Positions 1 through 6,000 of a DNA stretch of 9,138 nucleotides are shown one piece after another (position 1 is the first letter of the stretch; each line of letters begins with the position of its first letter). Made by a program: the position numbers and the translations under genes. This DNA is from JARRRL01 sp037380725. Its GTDB lineage: Bacteria; Pseudomonadota; Gammaproteobacteria; Pseudomonadales; JANQJO01. The DNA lies in NCBI GenBank assembly GCA_037380725.1, contig JARRRL010000202.1, positions 1-9,138 on the forward strand, given 5' to 3'. The notes below the pieces were generated by a model that did not search any database, was not told where the DNA came from, and saw only the letters and a program-made list of their open reading frames with translations.

Positions 1-308
1 GCGCGCTCGCCACTAGCGATGTCTCACACCACGAATCGGATTGTCGTTCGATCACTTTGTCATTCTCGCCATCAGCGCTCACTGTCATCATCCATAAGTT
101 TTTATCTCAGTACGTCTCTTTTCTCAAACGCTTTTCTCAAACGCTTTTCTCAAACGCTTTTCTCAAACGCATAGTGATCACACGATAACCGTTGCCATAC
201 ATAAAAAATCGATTGGCGCGCAGCCTGATCGTCGTTATTGTTCTAAAGGGTTCTAACAACCGTGTTTATACAGTCTTGTTTCTACGGTCTTGTTTCTACA
301 GCCTTGCT
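1..308. other. Left-edge intergenic region, no gene seen
   Basis: I see no coding region with a credible start and ribosome binding site here. The stretch holds two short tandem repeat blocks (119-170 and 272-313, listed separately). On the minus strand, downstream of the TIGR02270 gene, there is only a weak terminator-like element around 208-226: a short GC-rich inverted motif followed by a run of T. It is not strong enough to call as a terminator. Confidence 0.6.
119..170. repeat. 13-bp tandem repeat, 4 perfect copies
   Basis: The unit TTTTCTCAAACGC occurs four times without a mismatch at 119-131, 132-144, 145-157 and 158-170. Perfect identity suggests recent slippage expansion. It lies about 140 bp downstream of the 3' end of the leftward TIGR02270 gene and in no recognised ORF. 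No function is evident. Confidence 0.95.
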
Positions 309-313
309 CTAAC
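272..313. repeat. 14-bp tandem repeat, 3 copies, overlapping a stop codon
   Basis: The units are AGTCTTGTTTCTAC (272-285), GGTCTTGTTTCTAC (286-299) and a diverged AGCCTTGCTCTAAC (300-313). The third copy contains the stop codon (309-311, read as TAG on the minus strand) of the TIGR02270 gene. The repeat array therefore starts at the gene's end and extends into the spacer. Confidence 0.85.
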
Positions 314-1655
314 TGCAGTTTAAATTGTCCAAGAACACGCGCTGCCGTGCGCTCGGCCAAGCTGTGCTCATCGATAGCTTAAACCCTTTGCACAAATTGA
401 GACATAAAGCAGCAGCGTGACGCTGCCGTTGATACCCCGTTTTCAACAATTGATACAAGGCAGCACGACTTCTTGGTTTACCACACAAATACGCGCCATC
501 TTGATCAAATTTATCTTTTTGCTGCTGCCACCAATTCGCCAGCGCAGCCGGATTGGGCCAAGGTAATGATTCAAACGGATCTTCCGAATTGTCACACTGA
601 TCACGTTCCAGCGCCATCCTGTTCTGCTTACAACACAGAGCGTGATCGACACAAAACCGTTCGTTTTGATATAAATTAATCCCCGTAATCAAACTAAACG
701 CTTCGCCCGCCGCTCTCGAAACCTTCTCTTCATTCATGTGTTTCAATAAAGCAGGCACATCCCGAACAGAACCTCTGGCGGCACAGGCTTGAATGTGTAA
801 AAGCGAATCTGGCTCGATCTCCAATTGGGACATCACCCGTTGCGAGTGTTCAATAGGCATCAAGCGCATCCACAAATCGAGCGCTTTGGCTTGATAGCAA
901 TTTGGATTCTGAGCAAAACGCGCCAAATAGGGTAACGATGCTTCTGGCGACAAAAAAACTTGAGCAATGGTCGCCGAAAATGCCACGAGCGGATTGCTGT
1001 CGCGGAGACATCGCGACACCAGCGGTTGGCATAACACCGCTTTTTCCTGAGCAATGACCTGCATGATCCACTCGAGCTGTTCGGGATTAGCGTCATCAGC
1101 CAGCGTCATCACCGCCTTCAGATCGTCATCACTCCGGAGACTTTCAAAATCCATTTTATCTGAACGCAATACTAAGGCTAACACGCGTGCTTCGGTTTCA
1201 CGGCACAAGTTTAAATGTGCAATAAAACGATCAATCGCAGCACGGTGCTCCTCCGGCACCCACAAGCTCGCCGCCCGCATCGCTTTTATTTTTTCGTGCG
1301 TTAAGCCTTGCAGATAGTAACCCAAAAAATCATCAAAATCGGGCAAGCCCTTGTCGACACCCATAACGCAGAAATAATGATACGCCGCCACAAACCAATC
1401 ACTGGGATCTGAAAATTGTCGCCACGCGTCAAACGCGACTTCCCAACCGCTTAAACCGGACAATGACAAACCCGACAACTGCGCCACCATCCGTTCATCC
1501 AGCTCCATCAAATCATGAAAACTGAAATAAGGTGCGTCCACAACCTTAAAACGCCGCCGCCACAGAAAGGCCGCTTCTTTACAATATTGCAGATGAATAA
1601 AAGAAAAGGCTTTATTTACGACATCATCGCTGGAGAAAGCAATTTTATCTGGCAT
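309..1655 (-). CDS. TIGR02270 family protein (HEAT-like repeats), putative T6SS accessory
   Basis: 448 residues, about the usual family size. I recognise the family from its C-terminal signatures: the LPWPNPAALANWW segment (residues 364-376) and GYQRQRHAAAL (407-417), preceded by an AGEAFSLITG motif near 316-325. The middle (about 205-330) is a series of short amphipathic helical pairs, consistent with HEAT-like repeats and so with a protein-protein scaffold. No signal peptide or membrane helix is visible, so it is probably cytoplasmic. From general knowledge, TIGR02270 proteins are of unknown function and often sit in T6SS loci beside PAAR-like DUF4150, DUF2169 and ketosynthase-like genes; none of those is in this window. 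The ATG at 1655 has only a weak upstream GTGAAA as ribosome binding site. The unknown 92-codon ORF lies 105 bp upstream on the same strand and could be co-transcribed. Family call fairly firm; T6SS role inferred. Confidence 0.8.
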   Translation of the reverse strand: MPDKIAFSSDDVVNKAFSFIHLQYCKEAAFLWRRRFKVVDAPYFSFHDLMELDERMVAQLSGLSLSGLSGWEVAFDAWRQFSDPSDWFVAAYHYFCVMGVDKGLPDFDDFLGYYLQGLTHEKIKAMRAASLWVPEEHRAAIDRFIAHLNLCRETEARVLALVLRSDKMDFESLRSDDDLKAVMTLADDANPEQLEWIMQVIAQEKAVLCQPLVSRCLRDSNPLVAFSATIAQVFLSPEASLPYLARFAQNPNCYQAKALDLWMRLMPIEHSQRVMSQLEIEPDSLLHIQACAARGSVRDVPALLKHMNEEKVSRAAGEAFSLITGINLYQNERFCVDHALCCKQNRMALERDQCDNSEDPFESLPWPNPAALANWWQQQKDKFDQDGAYLCGKPRSRAALYQLLKTGYQRQRHAAALCLNLCKGFKLSMSTAWPSARQRVFLDNLNCS

Positions 1656-1760
1656 ATTTTTTCACAGACCATCACGTCATGTTCAGTACACTCAGAGCCG
1701 TGGCCCAACCCAGATCAGTATTTGCAACGGTCAGTTATTCCAGCATTGAAGTCCAAACTA

Positions 1761-2039
1761 TCAAGCAGACTCTCTTGTAGAAAGCATGGAATAAGCGAGA
1801 CGAAACGACCGTGGATCACACAACAAACGTGAAAACGAACCGTCCCTGTCAATTTGAAACCCGGTATTATTAAGACGCATATGGATGGGGATTAAGGTCT
1901 CTACACACAACGCAACACCAAGACCTTCGCCGGTTTTATCGGCTTCTTTTCGATCGCGATCGTACAACGAGCACCCTGCCCTGCTGACGATCGCAGTGGC
2001 CATTCTCACCGAGCGTGCACATCCCTTTGCTTCACTCAT
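1761..2039 (-). CDS. Hypothetical 92-residue protein with strong RBS
   Basis: I do not recognise this protein. It has 92 residues, mixed charge (the early segment YDRDRKEADK is strongly charged), three cysteines in the first half (residues 8, 23, 45) plus one at 74, and no clear signal peptide or membrane helix. The best argument that it is real is the start: GAGGAG (2049-2054, minus strand) lies 9 nt before the ATG at 2039, and a possible promoter lies further upstream. It precedes the TIGR02270 gene on the same strand. It could be a small gene of that locus or the 5' remnant of a longer gene; the 105 bp after its stop carry stops in all minus-strand frames, so a simple single frameshift into the next gene is not supported. 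Confidence 0.5.
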   Translation of the reverse strand: MSEAKGCARSVRMATAIVSRAGCSLYDRDRKEADKTGEGLGVALCVETLIPIHMRLNNTGFQIDRDGSFSRLLCDPRSFRLAYSMLSTRESA

Positions 2040-2048
2040 ATCCTAATT

Positions 2049-2054
2049 CTCCTC
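2049..2054 (-). promoter_or_regulatory. Strong Shine-Dalgarno for the 92-residue ORF
   Basis: The minus strand reads GAGGAG, then 9 nt, then ATG at 2039. This near-ideal site is what makes the short unknown ORF credible. Confidence 0.65.
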
Positions 2055-2116
2055 AACGCTGTCAGCTGGCGTTACGCTCAAATCATCTAAGCCTCAGCAA
2101 CCGCACGCATCCTTGC

Positions 2117-2145
2117 ATCAAACTGACCGAAAACAAGTTTTTCAA
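2117..2145 (-). promoter_or_regulatory. Candidate sigma-70 promoter for the leftward 92-residue ORF / TIGR02270 pair
   Basis: The minus strand shows TTGAAA (2145-2140), a 17-nt spacer and TTTGAT (2122-2117), a 5/6 and 4/6 match to the -35 and -10 consensus. It would give a leader of about 70 nt before the ATG at 2039. Such matches arise by chance in AT-rich DNA. Confidence 0.3.
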
Positions 2146-2275
2146 ATGAGATTTTTTAAACAAAGTTACACCTAAAAAAGCGACCGCTTATACATTCACC
2201 TTTGCTGCTCTTCGCCCTTATCTCGATACTTAAAATTGGCCTCACGAACCAACAAATTCAATGTTAACCACACAA

Positions 2276-2297
2276 AAATGTGACATAATTATCAGTT
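2276..2297 (+). promoter_or_regulatory. Possible CRP/Vfr-type site upstream of maeA
   Basis: AAATGTGA at 2276-2283 matches the left half of the CRP consensus exactly. After a 6-bp spacer the right half is TATCAGTT, which matches TCACATTT at 5 of 8 positions. The site is about 400 bp before maeA, far for direct activation unless the leader is long. Catabolite control of a malic enzyme is plausible but unproven. Confidence 0.22.
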
Positions 2298-2702
2298 CTT
2301 GATGCTAACAGAAAAACATCAGACATTATATCTTATTTTTCATATTAATAAAGCTAATATTATGCTAGGGTAATTTCAGCATATTTACGTATGCCTACGA
2401 TTCACACTTTTTTTGCTGCGCTGTCTTACGACGTTGCAGCTGTGATGTTTACCATACCAGTGAGCACACCGCATCCATCACCCCCGCCTGTTAAACCAGC
2501 TACTGCTGTTTCTGTCGGAACACAAAACGCTGAGCGACCCCAAACGGAACCCTATCGAGTCGTGCCACAACTTGGTACACTGCCAGCGCCAAAGGACCGA
2601 CGCTGCAATAGATCTTTACCGGCAAGCGCCCCACTAACCAGTCAAGACGCGATAACGTAGCACGAACATCAGTACACCCCAAGGGGTGATGGAGCATATG
2701 AC

Positions 2703-4451
2703 ATGAATAAGCGACCTTTATTCCTCTCTTTAGCAGGCCCCGCTCTTTTGGAAACGCCCTTGCTGAACAAAGGCAGTGCGTTTTCAGAACGCGAGCGTGA
2801 TGAATTCAACCTCAGCGGCCTACTTCCCCCCATCGTTGAAACCATTGATGAACAAAAAAACCGCGCCTATGAGCAATTGTTGAGCATGTCTTCAACCATG
2901 GAAAAGCACATTTTCCTCCGCAACATCCAAGACACAAACGAAACGCTCTACTACCGCCTGGTCACCGAGCATCTCGAAGAAATCATGCCACTGATTTACA
3001 CCCCAACGGTTGGCCAAGCCTGCCAACAGTTTTCTCGTATTTACCGCCGAGCCNNNNNNNNNNNNNNNNNNNNNNNNNNNNNNNNNNNNNNNNNNNNNNN
3101 NNNNNNNNNNNNNNNNNNNNNNNNNNNNNNNNNNNNNNNNNNNNTGAAAGTCATTGTGGTAACCGATGGCGAGCGTATTTTGGGTCTGGGCGATCAAGGG
3201 TTAGGCGGCATGGGGATACCCATCGGCAAATTGGCGCTGTACTCAAGCTGTGGCGGCATCAGCCCCGCTTACACATTGCCCGTCCTGCTTGACAGCGGCA
3301 CCAATAACAAACAACTCTTGGACGACCCCTTGTACATGGGTTGGAAACACGAACGCATTCGTGGTCAAGAATACGATGATTTTGTGGATGATTTTATTCG
3401 TGCCGTCATCGAACGATGGCCAAACGCCATGATTCAATTCGAAGATTTTGCTGGACACAATGCCAACCGCCTGCTGGAACGATACCGTGATCGCATCTGC
3501 TGTTTTAATGATGATATTCAAGGCACAGCGGCCGTCACCGTTGGCACCCTTCTTGCCGCGTGTAAAAAAATTAAGCAGCGCTTACGTGATCAAATAATTA
3601 CTTTCTGCGGCGCTGGATCTGCCGGATGCGGCATTGCGGAACAAATTATACAAGAAATGGTGGCGGAGGGTCTGAGTGATGAAGAAGCACGTCAGCGCAT
3701 CTTTATGATCAACAGCCGTGGACTGCTTGTTTCAGATATGGATCACTTGGAGGAATTTCAACAACGACTGTGCCAATCAAAATCTTTGGTGCAAAGTTGG
3801 GGGATCAGTGACAGCACCGCCACACTTTCGGAAACCATTCAACACACCCGCTCTACGGTCCTTATTGGCGTATCCGCCGTAAACGGTCTGTTTACCGAAG
3901 CCATCATTCGACAGATGGCATCAAACAGCGATGACCCCATTATTTTACCGCTGTCCAACCCCACAGCAAAAATCGAAGCCCTGCCCGAAGACATACTTCG
4001 CTGGACCGATGGTAAAGCCATTGTGGCCACGGGCAGTCCTTTCGAGCCCGTGCAACTGGGTGAACGACGCATTGCCATTGCCCAATGCAACAACAGCTAT
4101 ATTTTCCCTGGAATTGGGCTGGGTGTGTTGTCCAGTCAAGCCAAACGCGTCACCGACAACATGTTTATGGTCGCCAGTCACGCCTTAGCTGAATACAACG
4201 ACGCCACCGCCGCCATCGACCCAAATAAAACGACAAAAAAAGTAAGCACTCATCGAAACGATATCGAGCCCGGATTACTACCCGATTTATCCGATATCCG
4301 TCTGGTCAGTCGATACATCGCCAAAGCGGTGTACCGCCAAGCCATCAAAGATGGCGTTGCAAGCGAGGCCACAGCAGAGCAAATTGATGACAACATCGAC
4401 AAAAACTTCTGGACGCCCTCATATCGGGAATACCGGCGCACGGCGTTTTAA
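2703..4451 (+). CDS. maeA: NAD-dependent malic enzyme (malate -> pyruvate + CO2 + NADH)
   Basis: A cytoplasmic enzyme that oxidatively decarboxylates L-malate to pyruvate and reduces NAD. The conceptual product is 582 residues, of which 118-148 are undetermined because of the N run. Visible family residues: catalytic Tyr99 in IYTPTVG, the VIVVTDGERILGLGD block (150-164), general-base Lys176 in GIPIGKL, metal ligands Glu247-Asp248 in QFEDFA and Asp270/Asp271 in CFNDDIQGTAAV, the Rossmann turn GAGSAGCG (303-310), and QCNNSYIFPGIGLG before the helical C-terminus, which ends YREYRRTAF as in E. coli MaeA. It therefore reads as full length and active. The ATG at 2703 has GGAG at 2691-2694 with 8-nt spacing; the ATG at 2698 is out of frame and stops at once. 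Compared from memory with E. coli MaeA (about 565 residues), residues 499-522 hold an extra polar segment of roughly 14 residues before LLPDLSDI. A large palindrome follows the gene. Confidence 0.95.
   Translation: MNKRPLFLSLAGPALLETPLLNKGSAFSERERDEFNLSGLLPPIVETIDEQKNRAYEQLLSMSSTMEKHIFLRNIQDTNETLYYRLVTEHLEEIMPLIYTPTVGQACQQFSRIYRRAXXXXXXXXXXXXXXXXXXXXXXXXXXXXXXXKVIVVTDGERILGLGDQGLGGMGIPIGKLALYSSCGGISPAYTLPVLLDSGTNNKQLLDDPLYMGWKHERIRGQEYDDFVDDFIRAVIERWPNAMIQFEDFAGHNANRLLERYRDRICCFNDDIQGTAAVTVGTLLAACKKIKQRLRDQIITFCGAGSAGCGIAEQIIQEMVAEGLSDEEARQRIFMINSRGLLVSDMDHLEEFQQRLCQSKSLVQSWGISDSTATLSETIQHTRSTVLIGVSAVNGLFTEAIIRQMASNSDDPIILPLSNPTAKIEALPEDILRWTDGKAIVATGSPFEPVQLGERRIAIAQCNNSYIFPGIGLGVLSSQAKRVTDNMFMVASHALAEYNDATAAIDPNKTTKKVSTHRNDIEPGLLPDLSDIRLVSRYIAKAVYRQAIKDGVASEATAEQIDDNIDKNFWTPSYREYRRTAF
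3054..3144. other. 91-base assembly gap (N run) inside maeA
   Basis: Positions 3054-3144 are N. The maeA frame is kept across the gap (codons 118-148 affected), with family sequence ending IYRRA before it and KVIVVTDGE after it. The missing part corresponds to the RGxFISYP.. segment of malic enzymes. It is a sequencing/assembly feature, not a biological interruption. Confidence 0.98.
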
Positions 4452-4756
4452 CGTTTAACAGCTCAAGCACTTAGAATCCGAGCACTCAGAATCCGAGAAC
4501 GACACACACGTGTCGCATTTGGATTCTGAGCCCAAGTGCTGAGGTACACGTTCAATACCCTGAAATTAATGCATTTTAAACACAGCCATTTTTTCTTGTG
4601 TCATATCATGCATGGTGTAGGCAATACCACCAACTTATGAGCTCAAAGACTTTACGACGCGGATACAAATTCCATAAATCGTTTAATAGACCGTACAATT
4701 CTGTAATAGCTACTCTCTATAGCCCTATAGCCCTATAGCCCTATAGCCCTATAGCC
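4452..4756. other. Convergent spacer between maeA and the DUF2971 gene
   Basis: It contains the palindrome at 4462-4543 and most of the 8-bp repeat array. The part between (about 4550-4715) is AT-rich, with no ORF or RNA gene that I can support. Confidence 0.6.
4462..4543. terminator. Large imperfect palindrome after maeA, possible terminator
   Basis: Three nested pairings are visible: CTCAAGCACTT (4462-4472) with AAGTGCTGAG (4534-4543, one bulge), CTCAGAATCC (4485-4494) with GGATTCTGAG (4521-4530), and CGACAC (4500-4505) with GTGTCG (4510-4515) around an ACAC loop. The left arm also holds a 15-bp-period direct repeat (4467-4482 and 4482-4497). It begins 10 bp after the maeA stop. There is no T-run on either side, so a classical intrinsic terminator is not certain; mRNA 3'-end protection or a palindromic repeat element are alternatives. 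Confidence 0.5.
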
Positions 4757-4764
4757 CTATAGCC
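4717..4764. repeat. 8-bp tandem repeat, 6 perfect copies, overlapping a stop codon
   Basis: CTATAGCC is repeated six times without mismatch from 4717 to 4764. On the minus strand the unit is GGCTATAG; the stop codon of the DUF2971 gene (4757-4759) and the two bases before its last Leu codon's end fall in the first unit met. Each unit contains TAG. The length of 8 is not a multiple of 3, so copy-number change would not alter the protein unless the first TAG is read through. Confidence 0.95.
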
Positions 4765-5650
4765 CCTCCCGTACCCCTTTAAACTTAACACCGTATGTCG
4801 TTTCGTCTCGCACAGCGGCATACAGCTTTACTTTTGGAAAGGCACGTTTCAACACAGCCATCACCTCTTGACGCGCTGAAGATGATACGCACAAACCCAA
4901 TAACACAGCAGATAGATCCTCTTCCATAAGCGGTAAGGTCAAATCCAATCTTGGATCATCGACGTATCGAAAACAGCGCCACGCTTTGCGATAACTGTAT
5001 TCTGGATTTTCACTCAAGCATCGTTCTGTTAAGGTCTCCATATCATCTTGTGGAAACGCGCGCTCACCAATCACCACCTGAACCTGCTCTGACAATGAGG
5101 TAATTGAATTCGGTACCGACTGATATTTTACTTTGTGCGCATTAGCACTGACGCACGCTTCCCCCACACTCAGTCGCAAGGCCATGCCACGGTGGGCATC
5201 CGCCCAATCGTCCCAGGTATGTAATGAATCGGCACATTCACTCAATTCGAGCACACGCTGCCTTGACAGTATGTTGATCCATTTTTTGTGGTACTCCAAC
5301 ACCCGCTCATAATGCGTGGACGTCATGGAACGCGTCATCTCCCGTAGAGATTCTTCTGCTTCTTCTTCATTGGAAAACCGATCTTGAGATCGCCATCGCA
5401 TGACAACGCGGCGAATAGGATGATCCGGCGCCCCCTGGGGATCATTGGGGGCAAAAATCATGCGCAATAGGGCCTTGATCACGGCATTTTGCAAGGCCTC
5501 CTGATCAAACCTCAGCGACGTCCTCGCATTCACCTTATATGGATCCATACTCGCATTGGGGTTTTGCCAAAGTACTTCTCGCTTTGACAGGGCGTGCACT
5601 CCCGCTTCCAAGGGGAAATACTTGAAAAGAAACATTGGCTTATTCGTCAC
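4757..5650 (-). CDS. DUF2971 domain-containing protein
   Basis: 297 residues. I recognise DUF2971 by the pattern of short motifs in order: FKYFPLEAGVHAL near the N-terminus (9-21), WQNPNASMDPYKV (28-40, the family's fNDPfE-like site), RVLELSE (132-138), WDDWADAHRGMAL (146-158, the family's W..YAd.H.G block), VKY near 173, and an aromatic/basic YRKAWRCFRYVDDPRL stretch near 220-234. The function of the family is unknown; no signal peptide or membrane helix is seen, so it is probably cytoplasmic. The start is uncertain: the frame opens with GTG at 5650 after an in-frame TAG two codons upstream, with only a close AGG as binding site; ATG at 5635 (residue 6) would remove five residues and leave the domain intact. 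It is divergent from ald, convergent with maeA, and its 3' end lies in an 8-bp tandem repeat. Confidence 0.8.
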   Translation of the reverse strand: MTNKPMFLFKYFPLEAGVHALSKREVLWQNPNASMDPYKVNARTSLRFDQEALQNAVIKALLRMIFAPNDPQGAPDHPIRRVVMRWRSQDRFSNEEEAEESLREMTRSMTSTHYERVLEYHKKWINILSRQRVLELSECADSLHTWDDWADAHRGMALRLSVGEACVSANAHKVKYQSVPNSITSLSEQVQVVIGERAFPQDDMETLTERCLSENPEYSYRKAWRCFRYVDDPRLDLTLPLMEEDLSAVLLGLCVSSSARQEVMAVLKRAFPKVKLYAAVRDETTYGVKFKGVREGL

Positions 5651-5736
5651 AACCTACGTCCCGGCGTATTCGTCTTTCCTGGGTTTAACTGCACCGACTC
5701 TATTACTAAGCGTAGACGATACCGTTCACCTACCCC

Positions 5737-5763
5737 TTACTTATAAAAAGCTGATATCACCAC
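5737..5763 (-). other. Possible 8-codon leader ORF before the DUF2971 gene
   Basis: The minus strand has a very strong Shine-Dalgarno AAGGAGGAG (5777-5769), 5 nt, then GTGGTG opening a frame of eight codons (Val/Met-Val-Ile-Ser-Ala-Phe-Tyr-Lys) and TAA at 5739-5737. It ends about 85 nt before the DUF2971 start, whose own binding site is weak. It might be a regulatory leader peptide or a chance purine tract. Confidence 0.25.
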
Positions 5764-5810
5764 TCTGACTCCTCCTTGGTAGGCCATTCAACTATTGATA
5801 ACATTTTATT

Positions 5811-5844
5811 TAGATGATTAAACTAAAAATAGATGATTATAAAG
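5811..5844. promoter_or_regulatory. Tandem Lrp/AldR-like boxes between the DUF2971 gene and ald
   Basis: A 10-bp direct repeat TAGATGATTA occurs at 5811-5820 and 5830-5839, 19 bp apart. The first copy continues as TAGATGATTAAACTA, matching 12 of 15 positions of the E. coli Lrp consensus YAGHAWATTWTDCTR and forming a TTTAG-N9-CTAAA inverted repeat (5809-5827); the second matches 11 of 15. Alanine dehydrogenase genes are often controlled by Lrp/AsnC-family regulators responding to alanine, so an Lrp-type operator here is a reasonable inference. A perfect minus-strand TATAAT overlaps the second box. Confidence 0.45.
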
Positions 5845-5882
5845 AGAAAATGCCACGGATTTTATTCTAAAATTCTGTTGAT

Positions 5883-5926
5883 CGCTTGAAGTGAATACCA
5901 CATGAGATCATCAAGCGGCAACGCTT
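5883..5926 (+). promoter_or_regulatory. Mutually exclusive hairpins in the ald leader region
   Basis: CGCTTGA (5883-5889) can pair with TCAAGCG (5911-5917). The same right arm can instead form a tight hairpin AAGCG-GCAA-CGCTT (5913-5926) with a GNRA-type loop. Both lie 75-120 bp before ald. If transcribed they could act as alternative structures, but the stems are short and no T-run follows. Confidence 0.25.
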
Positions 5927-6000
5927 CTCCCTCACGGACGCCGCACCAGGAGGGGGAAAATTAACGATACAAACCAAACGGTAAAAGTGGGAGCCTTGTC

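Larger units (their letters stand above)
2040..2702. other. AT-rich divergent intergenic region upstream of maeA
   Basis: This 660-bp spacer separates the leftward TIGR02270 pair from rightward maeA. Its centre (about 2130-2390) is very AT-rich and should contain promoters for both directions; candidates are listed separately. The part from 2391 to 2697 has open frames on both strands (an 89-codon frame rightward and a 65-codon frame leftward), but neither has a ribosome binding site or a recognisable protein. I see no convincing -35/-10 pair for maeA itself. Confidence 0.5.
5651..6000. other. Divergent control region between the DUF2971 gene and ald
   Basis: This 350-bp spacer must carry the promoters of both divergent genes. 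It holds the possible leader ORF (5737-5763), the direct-repeat/Lrp-like boxes (5811-5844), a TATAAA on the plus strand (5838-5843) overlapping a perfect TATAAT on the minus strand (5841-5836), and two competing short hairpins (5883-5926). No well-matched -35 accompanies either -10-like element. The ald binding site GTGGGAG (5987-5993) is 7 nt before its ATG. Confidence 0.55.

Noticed and set aside
2391..2660. Open frame of 89 codons (plus), Pro/Thr-rich
   Set aside because: No ribosome binding site, no recognisable family, overlaps an equally open antisense frame, and lies in the maeA upstream region.
2500..2697. Open frame of 65 codons (minus) just before maeA
   Set aside because: Runs antisense to the maeA leader without a binding site; composition looks non-coding.
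3054..3144. Insertion or intein splitting maeA
   Set aside because: It is an N run only; the frame and family sequence resume normally after it.
5947..5955. AGGAGGGGG upstream of ald as a second ribosome binding site
   Set aside because: No start codon follows at a usable distance; the GTGGGAG at 5987-5993 serves the real start.
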